Shown here: one piece after another, positions 1-10,073 of the stretch
Position numbering within the stretch: the stretch's first letter is position 1
Layout of the letters: each line of letters opens with the position of its first letter
Assembly: GCA_022376515.1 (NCBI GenBank)
Contig: WTXI01000106.1
Location: 1 to 64,000 of the forward strand
DNA: 64,000 nucleotides
Source: Lactifluus volemus
Lineage: Eukaryota > Basidiomycota > Agaricomycetes > Russulales > Russulaceae
Direction: 5' to 3'
The notes under the pieces: generated by a model
Seen by the model: the letters and a program-made list of their open reading frames with translations, nothing else
What the model was told of the DNA's origin: nothing
Databases searched by the model: none
Made by a program: the position numbers and the translations under genes

Positions 1-19
1 GCCATCCCTGTATGCACAA

Positions 20-295
20 ATGATGTCAAATCGCTCGCCACCCCTCGGCCCAGTCCAGTCACGTTCTGGACATACGTCGCCACCTGCATCTGGATATCAG
101 ACCCCTCGGGAGGTCCGAGAGGAGCGTTGGCGTCTTGAAGCGGAAGCCGTAGAAAAGCCGGGAAAGATCGAGATGCGGGAAATGTATAAAGAGCTCAATG
201 GGCGAAAATCGAAGACTAAAGGCAAGCTAGGGGGTACAGTAGGTATAAGAGATAAGGGTGGATGGACAGGAAGCCTGGAAGAAGGGTGGGATTGA
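20..295 (+). CDS. hypothetical protein, possibly the 3' end of a host gene
   Basis: An open frame of 91 codons ends in TGA at about 295. The first half is rich in Ser, Pro and Arg. The middle is charged, and the end is Gly-rich. I recognise no domain. It may be the last exon of a gene that starts left of the window, because the composition resembles a disordered C-terminus and the ATG lies only 20 bases from the edge. There is no neighbour in the same orientation. It is the only candidate left of the first repeat. It could equally be a chance frame. Confidence 0.3.
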   Translation: MMSNRSPPLGPVQSRSGHTSPPASGYQTPREVREERWRLEAEAVEKPGKIEMREMYKELNGRKSKTKGKLGGTVGIRDKGGWTGSLEEGWD

Positions 296-557
296 CAGCT
301 ATGAGGTCTTTTGCTGTGGTGAAGGTGGGTTGAATAGAGACCACTGGGTGAAAAGTGATTTCAATAAATGCATACCTTGTGGTTAAATGACTTGAAAAAA
401 AAGTAGTGTTGGACAGGGGTAACCCTTGAGTATTTTTGGAGGTACCCTTACCCTTACCCCAGCAAAACCCTTACCCTCAGTAGGGGTGGGGTAACCCTCA
501 AGTTTGTGTGAGGGTATAAGAAAAAACCCTCACCCTTGGGTAAGGGTATGGGTTGGC
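296..557. repeat. intergenic stretch with degenerate ACCCT/AGGGT repeats
   Basis: From about 410 to 557 the sequence is a run of imperfect ACCCTT and AGGGTA units in both orientations, with parts that can pair. A similar G-rich palindromic stretch lies near 52595-52710. I see no gene here. The units are too irregular to be called telomeric. Confidence 0.4.
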
Positions 558-717
558 TGTTAGGAATGAGTGGTTCCTATTGGAGTGAGACACATCAGCA
601 AAATGTCCAAGCAGCTTATTTGTACTTAAACGTACTTAAAATATTTTTTTAAGTACTCCTAAGTACTTTAAGCACTTTAAGCACTTTAAGTCATTTTAAG
701 ACAAGTCGGCCTGCAGG

Positions 718-778
718 AATTTGCTTATTTTCGCTTATTTTCGCTTATTTTCACTTATTTTCGCTTATTTTCTTTTTT
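718..778. repeat. short tandem repeat, unit about 11 bp (CTTATTTTCG)
   Basis: Five to six units of roughly GCTTATTTTC lie in the left subterminal zone of TIR copy 1. The same spot in TIR copy 2 is where the Tad1-like LINE inserted. Confidence 0.75.
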
Positions 779-905
779 TTATTACTTAAAATTGGGTCAA
801 TTTCAACATTTTAGTGATTTTCAAGCATGTTTAGTTTTAAGCACATTTTAAGAGGATTTTAAGCAAAATTTATTTGAGACTACACTACAACATTTGTAAC
901 TAGGA

Positions 906-2011
906 CTAAATACAATCCAGTGGAGGCATGGGAGACTCTAAACACAGGAGGTGCTCCAAATGTGGGAGGTGCGTGAGATGCGGGAGGTATGGGAGGCACT
1001 CCAAACGCGGGAGGCACGGGAGGCACGGGAGGCGCTCCAAATGCGGGAGGCGTGAGAGGGACGGGAGGTGCAATAAACTGGACTGGACTGGGTCGAAAGC
1101 GGGGTCGATGGGCACCGAGGGCTGCGGCAGCAGTTCTGAGGGTAGGAATGACTCGACGAGGGGCTCAGGCATCTCTTGCACCAGTGGGACTGGCACAGGT
1201 TCCGAGAGCATGGCAGCAGCCATCTCGGCCATTGGCATGAGCATGCTCGGCGGGCGGTAAAGATGCAGGAGCGGAACTGGAGAGACAGCATCCTCACGCC
1301 CTGTTGGGGGACTGGAAGACATGGCTTCTTCAACAGCAATTTGGGGCATGTCAACGTACGGATTTGTGAGGGGGGTGGAAGGTTGGGGTGTCTCCGACCG
1401 CTCCTCAATGGGGGACTGCGCAGTGGGAGATTTTGAGTATAGGCAGTAGGCTGTTGGTGTGGTGATTCAGTGGATGCCCGTGAGCCATAATTTGAGCTAT
1501 GCGAGGAGCCCGAACCCTGTCACCTGACTCCAGCAGGTAGGTGAGTTGATGATATACGTTGTACTGGAGTTGCAGACGTGGATACACGGGGTGTTTGAGG
1601 CACGCGGGAAGTGGGTTGTGTTTGAGTGCAGCTCGTTGCGAGGACTGAGACTGAGTGTTGGCTGTCTCCGCAGAGGGTTGGCGGTGAACCTCCTTCGTTC
1701 CCTTGCGGCACGAGACCTGGTCGCGCAACCAGCGCTCCATCTCCTTCAAACGGAAGTTGGGTGGGGCGTGGACAATACGAAAGGCAGCGGGGGCCGTGGC
1801 AGGAGGCGCGATAAACGCAGGAAACACAGGAGGTGCGGGAAGCGCAGGAGGCGTGGGAGATCCAGGAGGCGCAGGTGCGGAGGCAGCGGCGGAGGAGACG
1901 GAAGTGGCCCAGGAGGTGGGGCAGGCAGGGCAGGCGGCGGCGGCGGAGGGGGAGGCGAATAAATAAATAAATGTCAGAGTGTGTTGGGTTGGGGAAGCAG
2001 CGTGACAACAT
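906..2011 (-). pseudogene. captured-looking ORF fragment, Ser/Pro/Thr-rich, unknown
   Basis: One minus-strand frame is open from about 2011 down to 1520, has a TGA stop there, and continues in the same frame through a Ser/Gln/Pro-rich stretch. A second frame, 906-1440, reads sensibly from 'EERSETPQPSTPL' to a Pro/Glu-rich tail. The switch near 1420 suggests an indel. A motif like 'MERWLRDQV' in the third minus frame near 1740 may belong to the original N-terminal side. I do not recognise the family. Its place in the centre of a transposase-less TIR element, matching the captured genes in copies 2 and 3, suggests it is a transduplicated host fragment. The lower part is contaminated by GGAGGC repeats that read as Leu/Pro repeats. 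Confidence 0.4.
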
Positions 2012-3155
2012 ACCGGGGAGGAGGTGCAGAAGGCGTCAGCGCAAGTAGCATGACACCGTGGACCGCCCGGCAGTGCCAGTGGGTCCAGGAGCCGCGCGAA
2101 ATGGAGGCGAATGTGGTGCAGGCGGCGGAGGAGACGGAAGTGGCCCAGGAGGCCCAGGAGGAGGTGGTGGAGGCGACGCAGGAGGAGGCAGCGGAGGCGG
2201 AGGGGAAAAAAGTGTGTCAGGACGCGTTGGGGGCAGGCAGCGTGATAACGTACCGAAAGTGCAGAAGGCATCGGCGCAGGCAGCATGACGCCGTGTGGAG
2301 GTGGTGAAAGCGGTGAAGGTGGCACAGGCGCAGGAGGCAGAGGAGGACGCAGCGGAGGCAGAGGCAGAGGAGGAGAGGAAGCGAGGGGCAGCGCGTTGGG
2401 GCGGGGGAAGTCAAAAAAAACAGTCACGGTCATGGTGGCAAGAAGGCAGGGATGCTGAGAAGTTTGCGGGGCAAGACGGCAAGCAGTGGTGGCGACAGAG
2501 GAGGCCCGACATGGAGACAGCGACCGAGGGGGACAGAGGGAGGTGCAGACAACAAGAGGCACGAAAATGGAAATCAACATCGAGCAAACAAGAGTAAACA
2601 GCAGATGCGGAACGACTTAGCAAAATTTTCATGACTTTGGCAAAAACTTCGCGACTTCACAATTTTTTCAGTGTGCTTAGCTAATTATGTGATAATTAAG
2701 CGACTTTAAGCGAATTTAAGCGAATTTAAGCGACTTTAAGCAACTGTACATGTTTAAGTAACAATTAAGCAAACACAATAACTAAGAAAGCAGTGAACCA
2801 ATTGTTTTAAGTGGTTTTAAGTGATAATTAAGCGACACCTGATAATCAAGCAACTGGTCAGTGCAGTAAGCAGTCAACAAGATGTTTTAAGTGCAATTAA
2901 GTACACAGACATGACACTTAAGCAGTTGGTTAAAAATCACGTGACCATTTTGCTTAAAAATTGGGCATCCTTAGCTTTGCTTAATTGTGCTTAAATGACT
3001 TAATTGTCTTAAGCTTCGCTTAATGTACTTAAAACTACTTAAAAAGCAATTGTAAGCAATTTTAAGTACATTTTAAGCATATTTTAAGCACATTTTAAGT
3101 AAAACTTTTTAAGTGACTTTAAGTGACTTTAAGCTGCTTGGACATTTTGCTGATG

Positions 3156-3983
3156 CACTAAGGCTCAGTCTATAAAGAAAAGACTGTATTGTTCTAACCT
3201 ATTGGAGTGAGACACTAAGGCTAGAGTGAATAGTAAGTAACTGAGAACTAAGTAAATAAAGGAGAGACTAACCTCAGTCTATAAAAGAAAAGACTGAGGT
3301 GATGTGAACACGGTGTCTACACTATATAGGGAATTCAACTGAAGTCAAATTGTGAAGGGATTAAACTATAAGGGGATAATAAAATGACTTAGTGTAGAAC
3401 GTGGAAAGTCTCTGGTTGTCGGTGTCATGCGTCATGTGATGTGTGACCACGAAGTGTCACTTGACTTGCGCCTTGCGAGGCTGCGCTCCCAACAGTTCCT
3501 ATGCTTTGAAGTAGAGTCAGGTGGTTCAGGTAAACCTTAGTGATGTCACATCAGTAAATCAAAAACTTTTTCACTTCTGCAAGTGAAAAAGTGAAAAAGT
3601 TGACTTTATTTATACCACAGAATGCCTGTAAAATTACTGTATTTTCACCTTTTTTACTTTTGAAAATACAGCAGAAACAACTTTTGGGGTAATTCTAGGT
3701 TCCTTTTGAACTTTTGCTATTTTATGTCCTTTCAAGCTTGCTCAAGCTTGCTCAAGATTGAGCAAGCTTGAGCAAGCCCAAAAAAGTTTTGGTTAGGTTT
3801 ACTGATACAGTCAATAAGGGTCAGTTTCAGAAGTACCAAGTCAATCTCTTGTGACAAGGTATCAGAGCAGTAACTTGCAGCATTACTGGTGGTGTGAGAC
3901 AGGAATCAGGTGATCTGAGAGTTCAGGAATGAAGTGAAGGTTCTCAGAATAGTAAGCTTGTATTGTAGGCTTAAGTCCAAGCT
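3156..3983. other. remainder of LTR-like repeat and leader, no gene
   Basis: This stretch holds the right part of the LTR-like repeat (to 3494) and then AT-rich DNA. At 3858-3870 the sequence GGTATCAGAGCAG follows GTGACA. It resembles the initiator tRNA-Met primer site (TGGTATCAGAGC) used by many LTR elements. If it is real, the LTR could end at 3855 rather than 3494. A run of palindromic CAAGCTTG/CTCAAG units lies at 3733-3775. No coding frame is credible. Confidence 0.35.
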
Positions 3984-4152
3984 CATCAGCAAAATGTCCA
4001 AGCAGCTTATTTCTACTTAAACTCACTTAAAAAGTTTTTTTAAGTACTTCTAAGTACTTTAAGTACTTTAAGCACTTTAAGTCATTTTAAGACAAGTCGG
4101 CCTCCAGGAAATTGCTTATTTTCACTTATTTTTTTTTTTTTTTTTTTTTTTT

Positions 4153-5320
4153 GTGAAGTGATGTATTAGGTAGTTGAAGATAGTAACTAAGTTACCTAAC
4201 AGCACTACCTAATGCGCTGGAGCGGGCTGTGTGGCCCGAAAACCCAAAGGAGGACAAAAATGTGTTTATGCACACCCCTGGTGTGGGGTAGTGTGGGACT
4301 CATTGGCAGTGTAACCATTGGTACTACCCACTAAAAACCTCTTTTCGTGTTGTCTGCGCAGGACTGGGTCCTGGATGCTTTGGAGGGGGGATGTAAGACT
4401 TCGGTACCGCGAGTAGTCTCTAGCGTTACAAAGTCCTGTTGTAGATTAGATTATGAATGAGATTTTGACTTTAAAACTCTCCAAAGGCACACAACAACAG
4501 AACCAGCTGAATCTGTGGTTTATTGTCAGTGCTATGTAGGAGTAGTAAGTCTGTCTTCCATCGGGGAAGGCAGGCGAAATAAATACATGTTCTACTACCC
4601 TAGATCTATACTAATCATAGTCCGATTTGTCGCGATCAAGAGGATCGCGACATGTTTCACTTACTTATGAAACATCTTCGTAATCGCGCGGTTTTCACGC
4701 GCCTCAGTAATCTAGGGTACTTAATTTATTTATTGCAGGCCGCCCCGTCGGGGTGCACTGCTAGAATCAATGTGCAACACTCGCAGAATGTCGCAGTGTT
4801 GCCTAATTATTTACTATCTAGGCAAATCGGGCCGCCTGTGCCACTGGCGCAACAACTCATCAGAGGCGATATCTCTCATCGCTCATTATTATTTGATTAT
4901 GAAACTTCAATAAATTATATTGGTGCACATTTGTTTCAGTGTACAGGATATTTATGATCGTGAGGGCTGGCGACCTCGCGTTCTCGTTGTTTCTGGCTCA
5001 AGCCCAGTGTGGGCTCAGGCTGGTCCGGGAGGCCGCTCGCGCGACTTGCGCATCATGCGACGCCAGTCTCGAGCCGGCCCGTTCCAAATAGATTGCTTAG
5101 GATCTTCGATCCTAAGCAGTATTTTATCTTAGTCGTTTCACACAACAAATGTAGATCATGTGTGAGTAATAATATTTATGGTAAGGCATCTATTAGGGAC
5201 GCCTTACAGGGGAGCATCACCCCGGGAGTGTTTGTTTGGGTTTGTCGCAGTTTGGTTATGGCAAAACGTGGCGCTAAGGTCTTAACTTTGGTCTGTGCTC
5301 CTAGTGGTTTCGTCTGTGAG
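4153..5320 (-). other. 3' untranslated region of the Tad1-like LINE, hairpin-dense
   Basis: No coding frame is convincing. Between about 4620 and 5210 there is a series of short perfect inverted repeats: CGCGATC...GATCGCG (4631-4650), ATGTTTCA...TGAAACAT (4651-4674), GCGCG...CGCGC (4686-4702), GCAACACT...AGTGTTGC (4771-4802), AGCCCA...TGGGCT (5000-5015), TAGGATC-TTC-GATCCTA (5098-5114) and GTAAGGC...GCCTTAC (5179-5207). Such structure could be the 3' end recognised by the element's reverse transcriptase, or a separate structured insert. It is not explained by the LINE proteins. Confidence 0.6.
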
Positions 5321-5321
5321 G

Positions 5322-8300
5322 CTATGAGAAAGTCTCGTCTCGGGTCATCCATTCTGGGCTTAGGTTTCGTATTTGTTTTTCTAGGGTGTTCTCCCATGTG
5401 TTCTTGATTAGGGTGAGTGTTTTGTTAGTGCAGGATATCTTCGTTGCTAAGATTTTGTCTTCAGCTAGTCGTTTATTAATTTTCTTTGTCCAGCGTTTTT
5501 TGACTTCCTGGGGTGAGTGTTGGGTTTCTTGTATTACCCTATCGCATCTTAATACCCATATTAGGTGGGTTGCCTCGGACCACAGGATTTGGAGTAGACA
5601 GGAGACCCCTTTTGTGTGGGGCGTTCTCTGCGTGGCCGCTTCGGGCCCTTCTTCCCTTTGGTTATTTGGGGGTATGTATGATAGGAGACCACAGCCCAGT
5701 ATGGTTCCTAGCATTATGGGTGGCCAGGTTTGGTCATTGTGTGGCCACAAGTCTCGGGTGAGGTTCCAAATCTGTTGTCTTGTGGGGTGTCAGCACTCTG
5801 TTAGTATGTGTTTCCATTGATTCTATCACGTCACATGTTGAGCACATGGCTCTTTCCTCCATATTGTTGATGTGGGACCAGAAATTCCCTATCTTCTGGG
5901 TGCCGTGGATCGCGTTAAAGAGAAACTGTCCTACTTTGGGGTTAATGGATCGTTTGTGGGTGCTTTTCCAGATTGCTTCATCTTTTTCTAGGTAACCTAG
6001 GTGGTTGCTTATATCTTCTCTTATTCTTTCTAGGTTCTGGGTTGTCGTCAGTCTAAGGTGCTTGCGTTTGGTGCTTTTTATTCCTTTATAGGCTGTTGCT
6101 TGGGTTATTTTTGAGAGCTTTGCGCCTTGTACGTCGAAACGTTCTGGGATTTCCAGGGAGAGGTCATCTGGTACTGTTTTCTCCATCCCTTCTTTGGCCA
6201 GCTCATCGCTGAGTTCATTTCCTAGTTCTCTGTTGTGTCCCTTGACCCATTGGAAGCTAGTGGGGGCGGAGCGTGCTCGTAGCAGGTATGCCGCTCTTTT
6301 GAACCATTTACTGTTTTTGATTCCGATCCATCCTTGGTCTTCCCAGTTATCTAGGTGGGTTGTTAGGCCTTCGATGGCGTATTTCGAGTCTGATTTTATG
6401 AGTAGCGAGACATAGTTTTCAGTCATTTCTATTGCTTTGATGATGGCCATGATCTCTCCGACTTAGTTTGATTGTTCGTCACCTGGGACTTTAATTGCAC
6501 GGTTTTGGTTGTTTCCTTCTGCAAACCATATTCTGGCTCCACATTGGGCGTTTGCTTTGCCGTTGTTTAGGCAGGCTCTGTCCGTGTACACTGTGGTAAG
6601 TTCATTATCAAGGCTTATTCCTTGGGCATGGTTTTGGCGTTCTGCCAGTATGTTCAATACTTTGGATTTGTCCACAAAGATTCTGAAGCCGTCTGCTAGG
6701 TTTTCTTGTGTGGTCGTCGATGGGTTGAAGGTGATGCTCTCGTTTCTGAGGCGCACTTCTCAGTTTTTCTGTTTTCTTCTTCTTGTTAAAGACAGGTTGT
6801 CGTTCCGGGTTGGGAGGAGGGGTTGAAACTTGGGGGCGATTCGTTGTAGGCATTTCTGTGCCTCAGAGGCGCATTTCTGTGAGTTCTCGCATCTGTGGCT
6901 TCAGTCTAGTTTGCAGTTGTCACATGGGCATAGGAAGACTGGGATATGTAAGTGGTTGTGTTCCCTTGTTAGACGTTTTGTGATTCTAATGAGGTCTTTT
7001 ATTCTTTGTGAGTTATGGTTTTGTATGAGGCATCTAGAGGCTGGGTTCTGTGGCGTTGTTCTTGTGTTTCCTGGGTGGAACCATGCGGGTAGTTGTTCTT
7101 TCAGGGCTCGTGACAGGCTGATTGGGGCGAAGGTGACGTTGTATTTTTTGGCTGTTTTTATCAGTTTTGATGTGTCTCTATCCAGGTGTTCTGTTCTTTT
7201 CCCTTTTGACGGTGCATCCCATGTTTGTAGGAAGGGGCTGACTTTGGTTTCTTCCAGTATTGTTTTGGGCGCTGATTCATTTATCAGGGCGTCTGTTGCA
7301 ATTGCCCATAGTGGTCTCTTATTCGATAGGTAGCTTTTTAGCCACATTATCTCAATCGCTTCGTTTCTTGTTTTGAGGTCCAGGAGTTGTAGGCCACCTT
7401 CCAGATGTTCTTCGTGTAGGACGTCTTTTGCTAGGCGCAGTGCGTCTTCTCCCCATATTAGGTGGCTGATTTCTTTGGTTAGGTCGTCAAGGATATGGTC
7501 TGGCATTCCTTGTGCTTTGGTTAGGGATTGGGTTCTGGAGCCTATTACCGCTTGGGCTATCATTTTCTTCCCCTGTCTAGTGGGGTGTGTGGGCTTCCAT
7601 CTACTTAGCTTGGCTTTGATTTTGTCTAGGATCAGTTCCCATGGTGTGGCTTCTTCTGTTTTGTATCCAATCCATGCTCCTAATGATCTAATTGCCTCGC
7701 CATCCTTGGCTATCTGGATGCTTGGGTCTATGGGCTTGTGTTGGGGGTGCAGTGTTCGTTCCTCGGATACACGGAGTCTATGCATTTCCTGTCCAATAGG
7801 TAGGATTTCTGTTTTTTCTTTGTTGAATTTAGCTCCTGATGCTTTGCACCATTGGTCAAGTGTGTTTTGTAGGTTCTCAAAATTGTCTTCTTCCTTAAGG
7901 TAGATGACAGTGTCGTCCGTGAAGAGGTTCACTATCACGGGTTCCAGTGTGTTTGGGATTTCGAACCCTTTAAGGTCAGTACTGTGTCGTAGCATGCACG
8001 CCATAGGTTCTATGGCAAGGTTAAAGAGGAAACATGAGAGGGAATCGCCTTGTCGGACGCCCCTCGTCACTTGGTACGGTTCACTGAAGACGCCGTTTAT
8101 CGCGACTACTGTGGTGGCTCATTCGTATAGGTGTTTGACGGTGTTCTGGAAGCGTGGGGGGATGTTGAAGGCTTCCAGCGTTTTCCAGAGGTACGAGTGG
8201 GTTATTTTATCATATGCTTTTTCTTGATCCAGAGCTATTATAGCGCCATTTTCTTTTGTCATCTCGGTATATTTGGTCATCACTTTCGTTAGTCGTATGT

Positions 8301-9133
8301 GGTCGAAGATGGACCTTCCAGGTATGAAACCCACTTAGTCGCTATGTATTAGGGGGCTGATGACTGTTGTCAGTTGTAGTGCGAGCGCTTTGGTTAGAAG
8401 TTTATAGTCAGTGTTTAGTAGGGTTATCAGTCGGTAATTGTCTATGCTCATTTTGTCTTTTTTTCTTATATATCAGACACATCCACCCCTCTGCGAAGTT
8501 GAGGTGGGGGTCAATTCCGTGGAGTTGGATGTCTTGGAAAACTTTGGTTAGTGTTTTTATTATGTTAAAGGCTGGTTTTCGATGTTTCTTTGCGTTTTCG
8601 AATTTCTTATTCAGGGTTTTCCATAGTTCGTGTGGGCATCCATCTAGTCCCGTTGTGGTCCCGTTTTTCACATTTTTGAGGGCTGTTTTGACATCCTTTT
8701 GCGTAATCCCTGATTGGAGGTGGGACAGTTCTGGGTTGCTGAGTCGTTGTTGGGGTGGGATGTTCTGGAGAATTTGGAGTTCGGCATTCGCTTTTTCGTG
8801 ATTGTCCTTGAAGGGGTGAAGGTCTTTTGTTTGTATGCTCTCGTGGTATTCTTTCGCTAACTCTGCCATTTTCTTAGTGTTCATTATGAAGCGTTGTTTG
8901 GTTGTGTCTAGGGCTCTCAGTCTATTTATGTTTATTTTTGGCTTCTTTGCTTTGGCGACATTTGCCCACGCGGCGCCGAGTCTCTCTTCTTGGGTTGATA
9001 TCTTGGCAGCTGTTTTTGCTCTTTGGTTGGAGCTATTTAATCTCTCTAAGTGTGCGAGTCTGTCTGCTAGGAGCGCTTCCTCCCACTGGAGCTTGGGGTT
9101 TTCTTCGAAATGTTCGTCTTGGAGGATGCATTC
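5322..9133 (-). pseudogene. LINE ORF2, reverse transcriptase and RNase H part (broken)
   Basis: This is the C-terminal two thirds of ORF2. The frames at 9163-8408 give the region between endonuclease and reverse transcriptase and end near 'EGWMCLIYKKK'. A one-base slip in an A7 tract near 8465 shifts to the frame continuing 'SIDNYRLITLLN'. Then come 'VGFIPGRSI', 'ALDQEKAYDK' (catalytic Asp), 'TRGVRQGDSLSC' and 'FTDDT' at the active site, where FADD or YADD is usual. RNase H has 'YTDRA', 'KSDSKYAIEG' and 'VKGHNRELGNE'. The C-terminal tail is at 5322-5750. In-frame stops occur where Gln is expected: before VGFIPGR (about 8337) and in 'QSN-stop-VGEI' (about 6463). A further stop lies near 8119. 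A frameshift lies near 5740. Confidence 0.85.
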
Positions 9134-10068
9134 TGTTACGGTTATGCGGGCCGCCCGGCCCATTTCTTACTGTTTCCTGTCTGATTTTCGACTTGTGTTG
9201 TGACCTAGGATCCCTTTCCTTGGCCAGCCCCTTCTGTTCCACTTCTGGGGGCTGTGCGTCGCCGTTTTGGACATGTATTTGACTCAGGGATCATGACTCA
9301 AATCTTGAGTCAGCGTTCTTGACTCAGATCTTGAGTCAGACGCACTGAGTCAGTTCTTGAGTCATCAGAACTGACTCAGGTCCTTAGTCAATAGTCTTGA
9401 CTTCGCTACTGTACTGAGACCTTTGTAGGATAGTTGGCTGGCCCTCTGTACGCATAAATAGGGCCCTGTAGACGAGCTAAAGCCCCAGCTTCAGCTTCGT
9501 CTAGAATCGCAGTTCATTGTCTCCTGCTCACACTCGCATCGCATCTCCTCCTCTCTTCTTGTGAATCCTCTCTTCGTACCTTGATCTAGGTACTTCGCGC
9601 CACGATCAGACATCTGTGAACTTGTTCCATTTCCGTGAAACAAGTCCCCAGACGCCTGAACCCTAATACGAACGCGCTGTGAGAAGTAGTCCCCACTTCT
9701 CACCCCGCGTCCGCCCTCGAACCTTAGTTCAACCTCTCACAAGTGTCCTTGGAAGGCGAGCATCTCTTGCATTCCAATTACACTCGCGCCCGTGTTGCGG
9801 TTGAACCTACACATCGTCATTAACCCATCTGCCACCGTCTATCCCTTTTGGGAACGGTAACTCCGACCATCGCGTGCGCCAGTCCGCTAGTCCGTCTCAC
9901 GCAATACAGACACCCAGAGTTCGCACAGTCAAGTCTACTCCACACAGGACCTTGCCTGCGCGTGTTAGAATCGACTATTTGGTGTTGCTAGTCTTGTCCG
10001 ACTCGCCACAGCAAATAGCCAATCAGAATGACGCTCACTTCGAGCCACGGTCCCTGCAAACCGTGACA
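9134..10068 (+). mobile_element. solo LTR, family A, copy 1 (inserted in LINE ORF2)
   Basis: A 935-bp block begins TGTTACGGTT and ends AACCGTGACA. It is flanked by the perfect 5-bp duplication CATTC (9129-9133 and 10069-10073). No internal region is present, so it is a solo LTR left by recombination. Related copies are at 12371-13237, 58348-59275 and, truncated and inverted, at 53455-53995. Orientation is assigned from the TATA-like CATAAATA at 9453-9460, which lies downstream of a TGA(C/G)TCA cluster. The insertion separates the endonuclease from the reverse transcriptase of the LINE. Confidence 0.92.
9280..9378. promoter_or_regulatory. cluster of eight TGA(C/G)TCA bZIP-type sites in LTR A
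   Basis: Eight exact copies of the 7-mer TGACTCA or its complement TGAGTCA lie within 99 bases, with a TTAGTCA half-site following. This is the AP-1/Gcn4-type recognition sequence. It sits about 75 bases upstream of CATAAATA (9453-9460), a TATA-like box, so it has the layout of an LTR enhancer. The copy near 58500-58600 keeps all eight. The copy near 12520-12620 has one site changed to TGAATCA. Confidence 0.7.
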
Positions 10069-10073
10069 CATTC

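Larger units (their letters stand above)
593..3155. mobile_element. CATCAG-family TIR element, copy 1 (non-autonomous)
   Basis: The terminal inverted repeats match perfectly for about 26 bases: CATCAGCAAAATGTCC... at 593 and ...GGACATTTTGCTGATG ending at 3155. The duplicated target is CA (591-592 and 3156-3157). Joining the flanks with one CA gives GAGACACTAAGG, which is exactly the uninterrupted repeat copy at about 3212-3223, so this is a true insertion. Inside each end is an AT-rich zone full of TTAAG/CTTAA motifs (600-880 and 2690-3140). The centre is GC-rich with GGAGGCGC-type repeats and a minus-strand captured-looking ORF. No transposase is present, so it must have moved with help from elsewhere. 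Confidence 0.85.
558..3494. repeat. LTR-like repeat split by a TIR element
   Basis: The outer ends are TGTTAGGA at 558 and TCCCAACA ending at 3494, which are inverted with one mismatch. With the 593-3155 insertion removed, about 370 bp remain. A partial second copy lies at 57735-58016 and ends TCCTAACA, matching the expected LTR end exactly. The part after 3155 contains a hairpin with a TATAAAAG core (CCTCAGTCT...AGACTGAGG near 3272-3299). Flanking 5-mers do not match, so a target duplication is not shown. Whether this is a true LTR end, or whether the LTR extends to the tRNA-like primer motif near 3858, is unresolved. Confidence 0.5.

Noticed and set aside
410..557. Interstitial telomere
   Set aside because: AGGGT/ACCCT units are irregular and occur in both orientations; no regular telomeric hexamer is present.
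591..602. 8-bp hAT-type target duplication for the CATCAG family
   Set aside because: Eight-base flanks do not match in any copy, while 2-3 bp matches are present in all and one is confirmed by an empty site.
1405..2580. Minus-strand frame of 391 codons in TIR copy 1
   Set aside because: Most of it is Pro/Leu/Cys repeats from GGAGGC-type DNA. Only part of the region looks protein-like, and that part is annotated separately.
3858..3870. Primer-binding site for an LTR element
   Set aside because: GGTATCAGAGC resembles the initiator tRNA-Met site, but the better-supported LTR end is at 3494, 360 bases away, and no gag or pol follows before TIR copy 2. It is kept only as a note.
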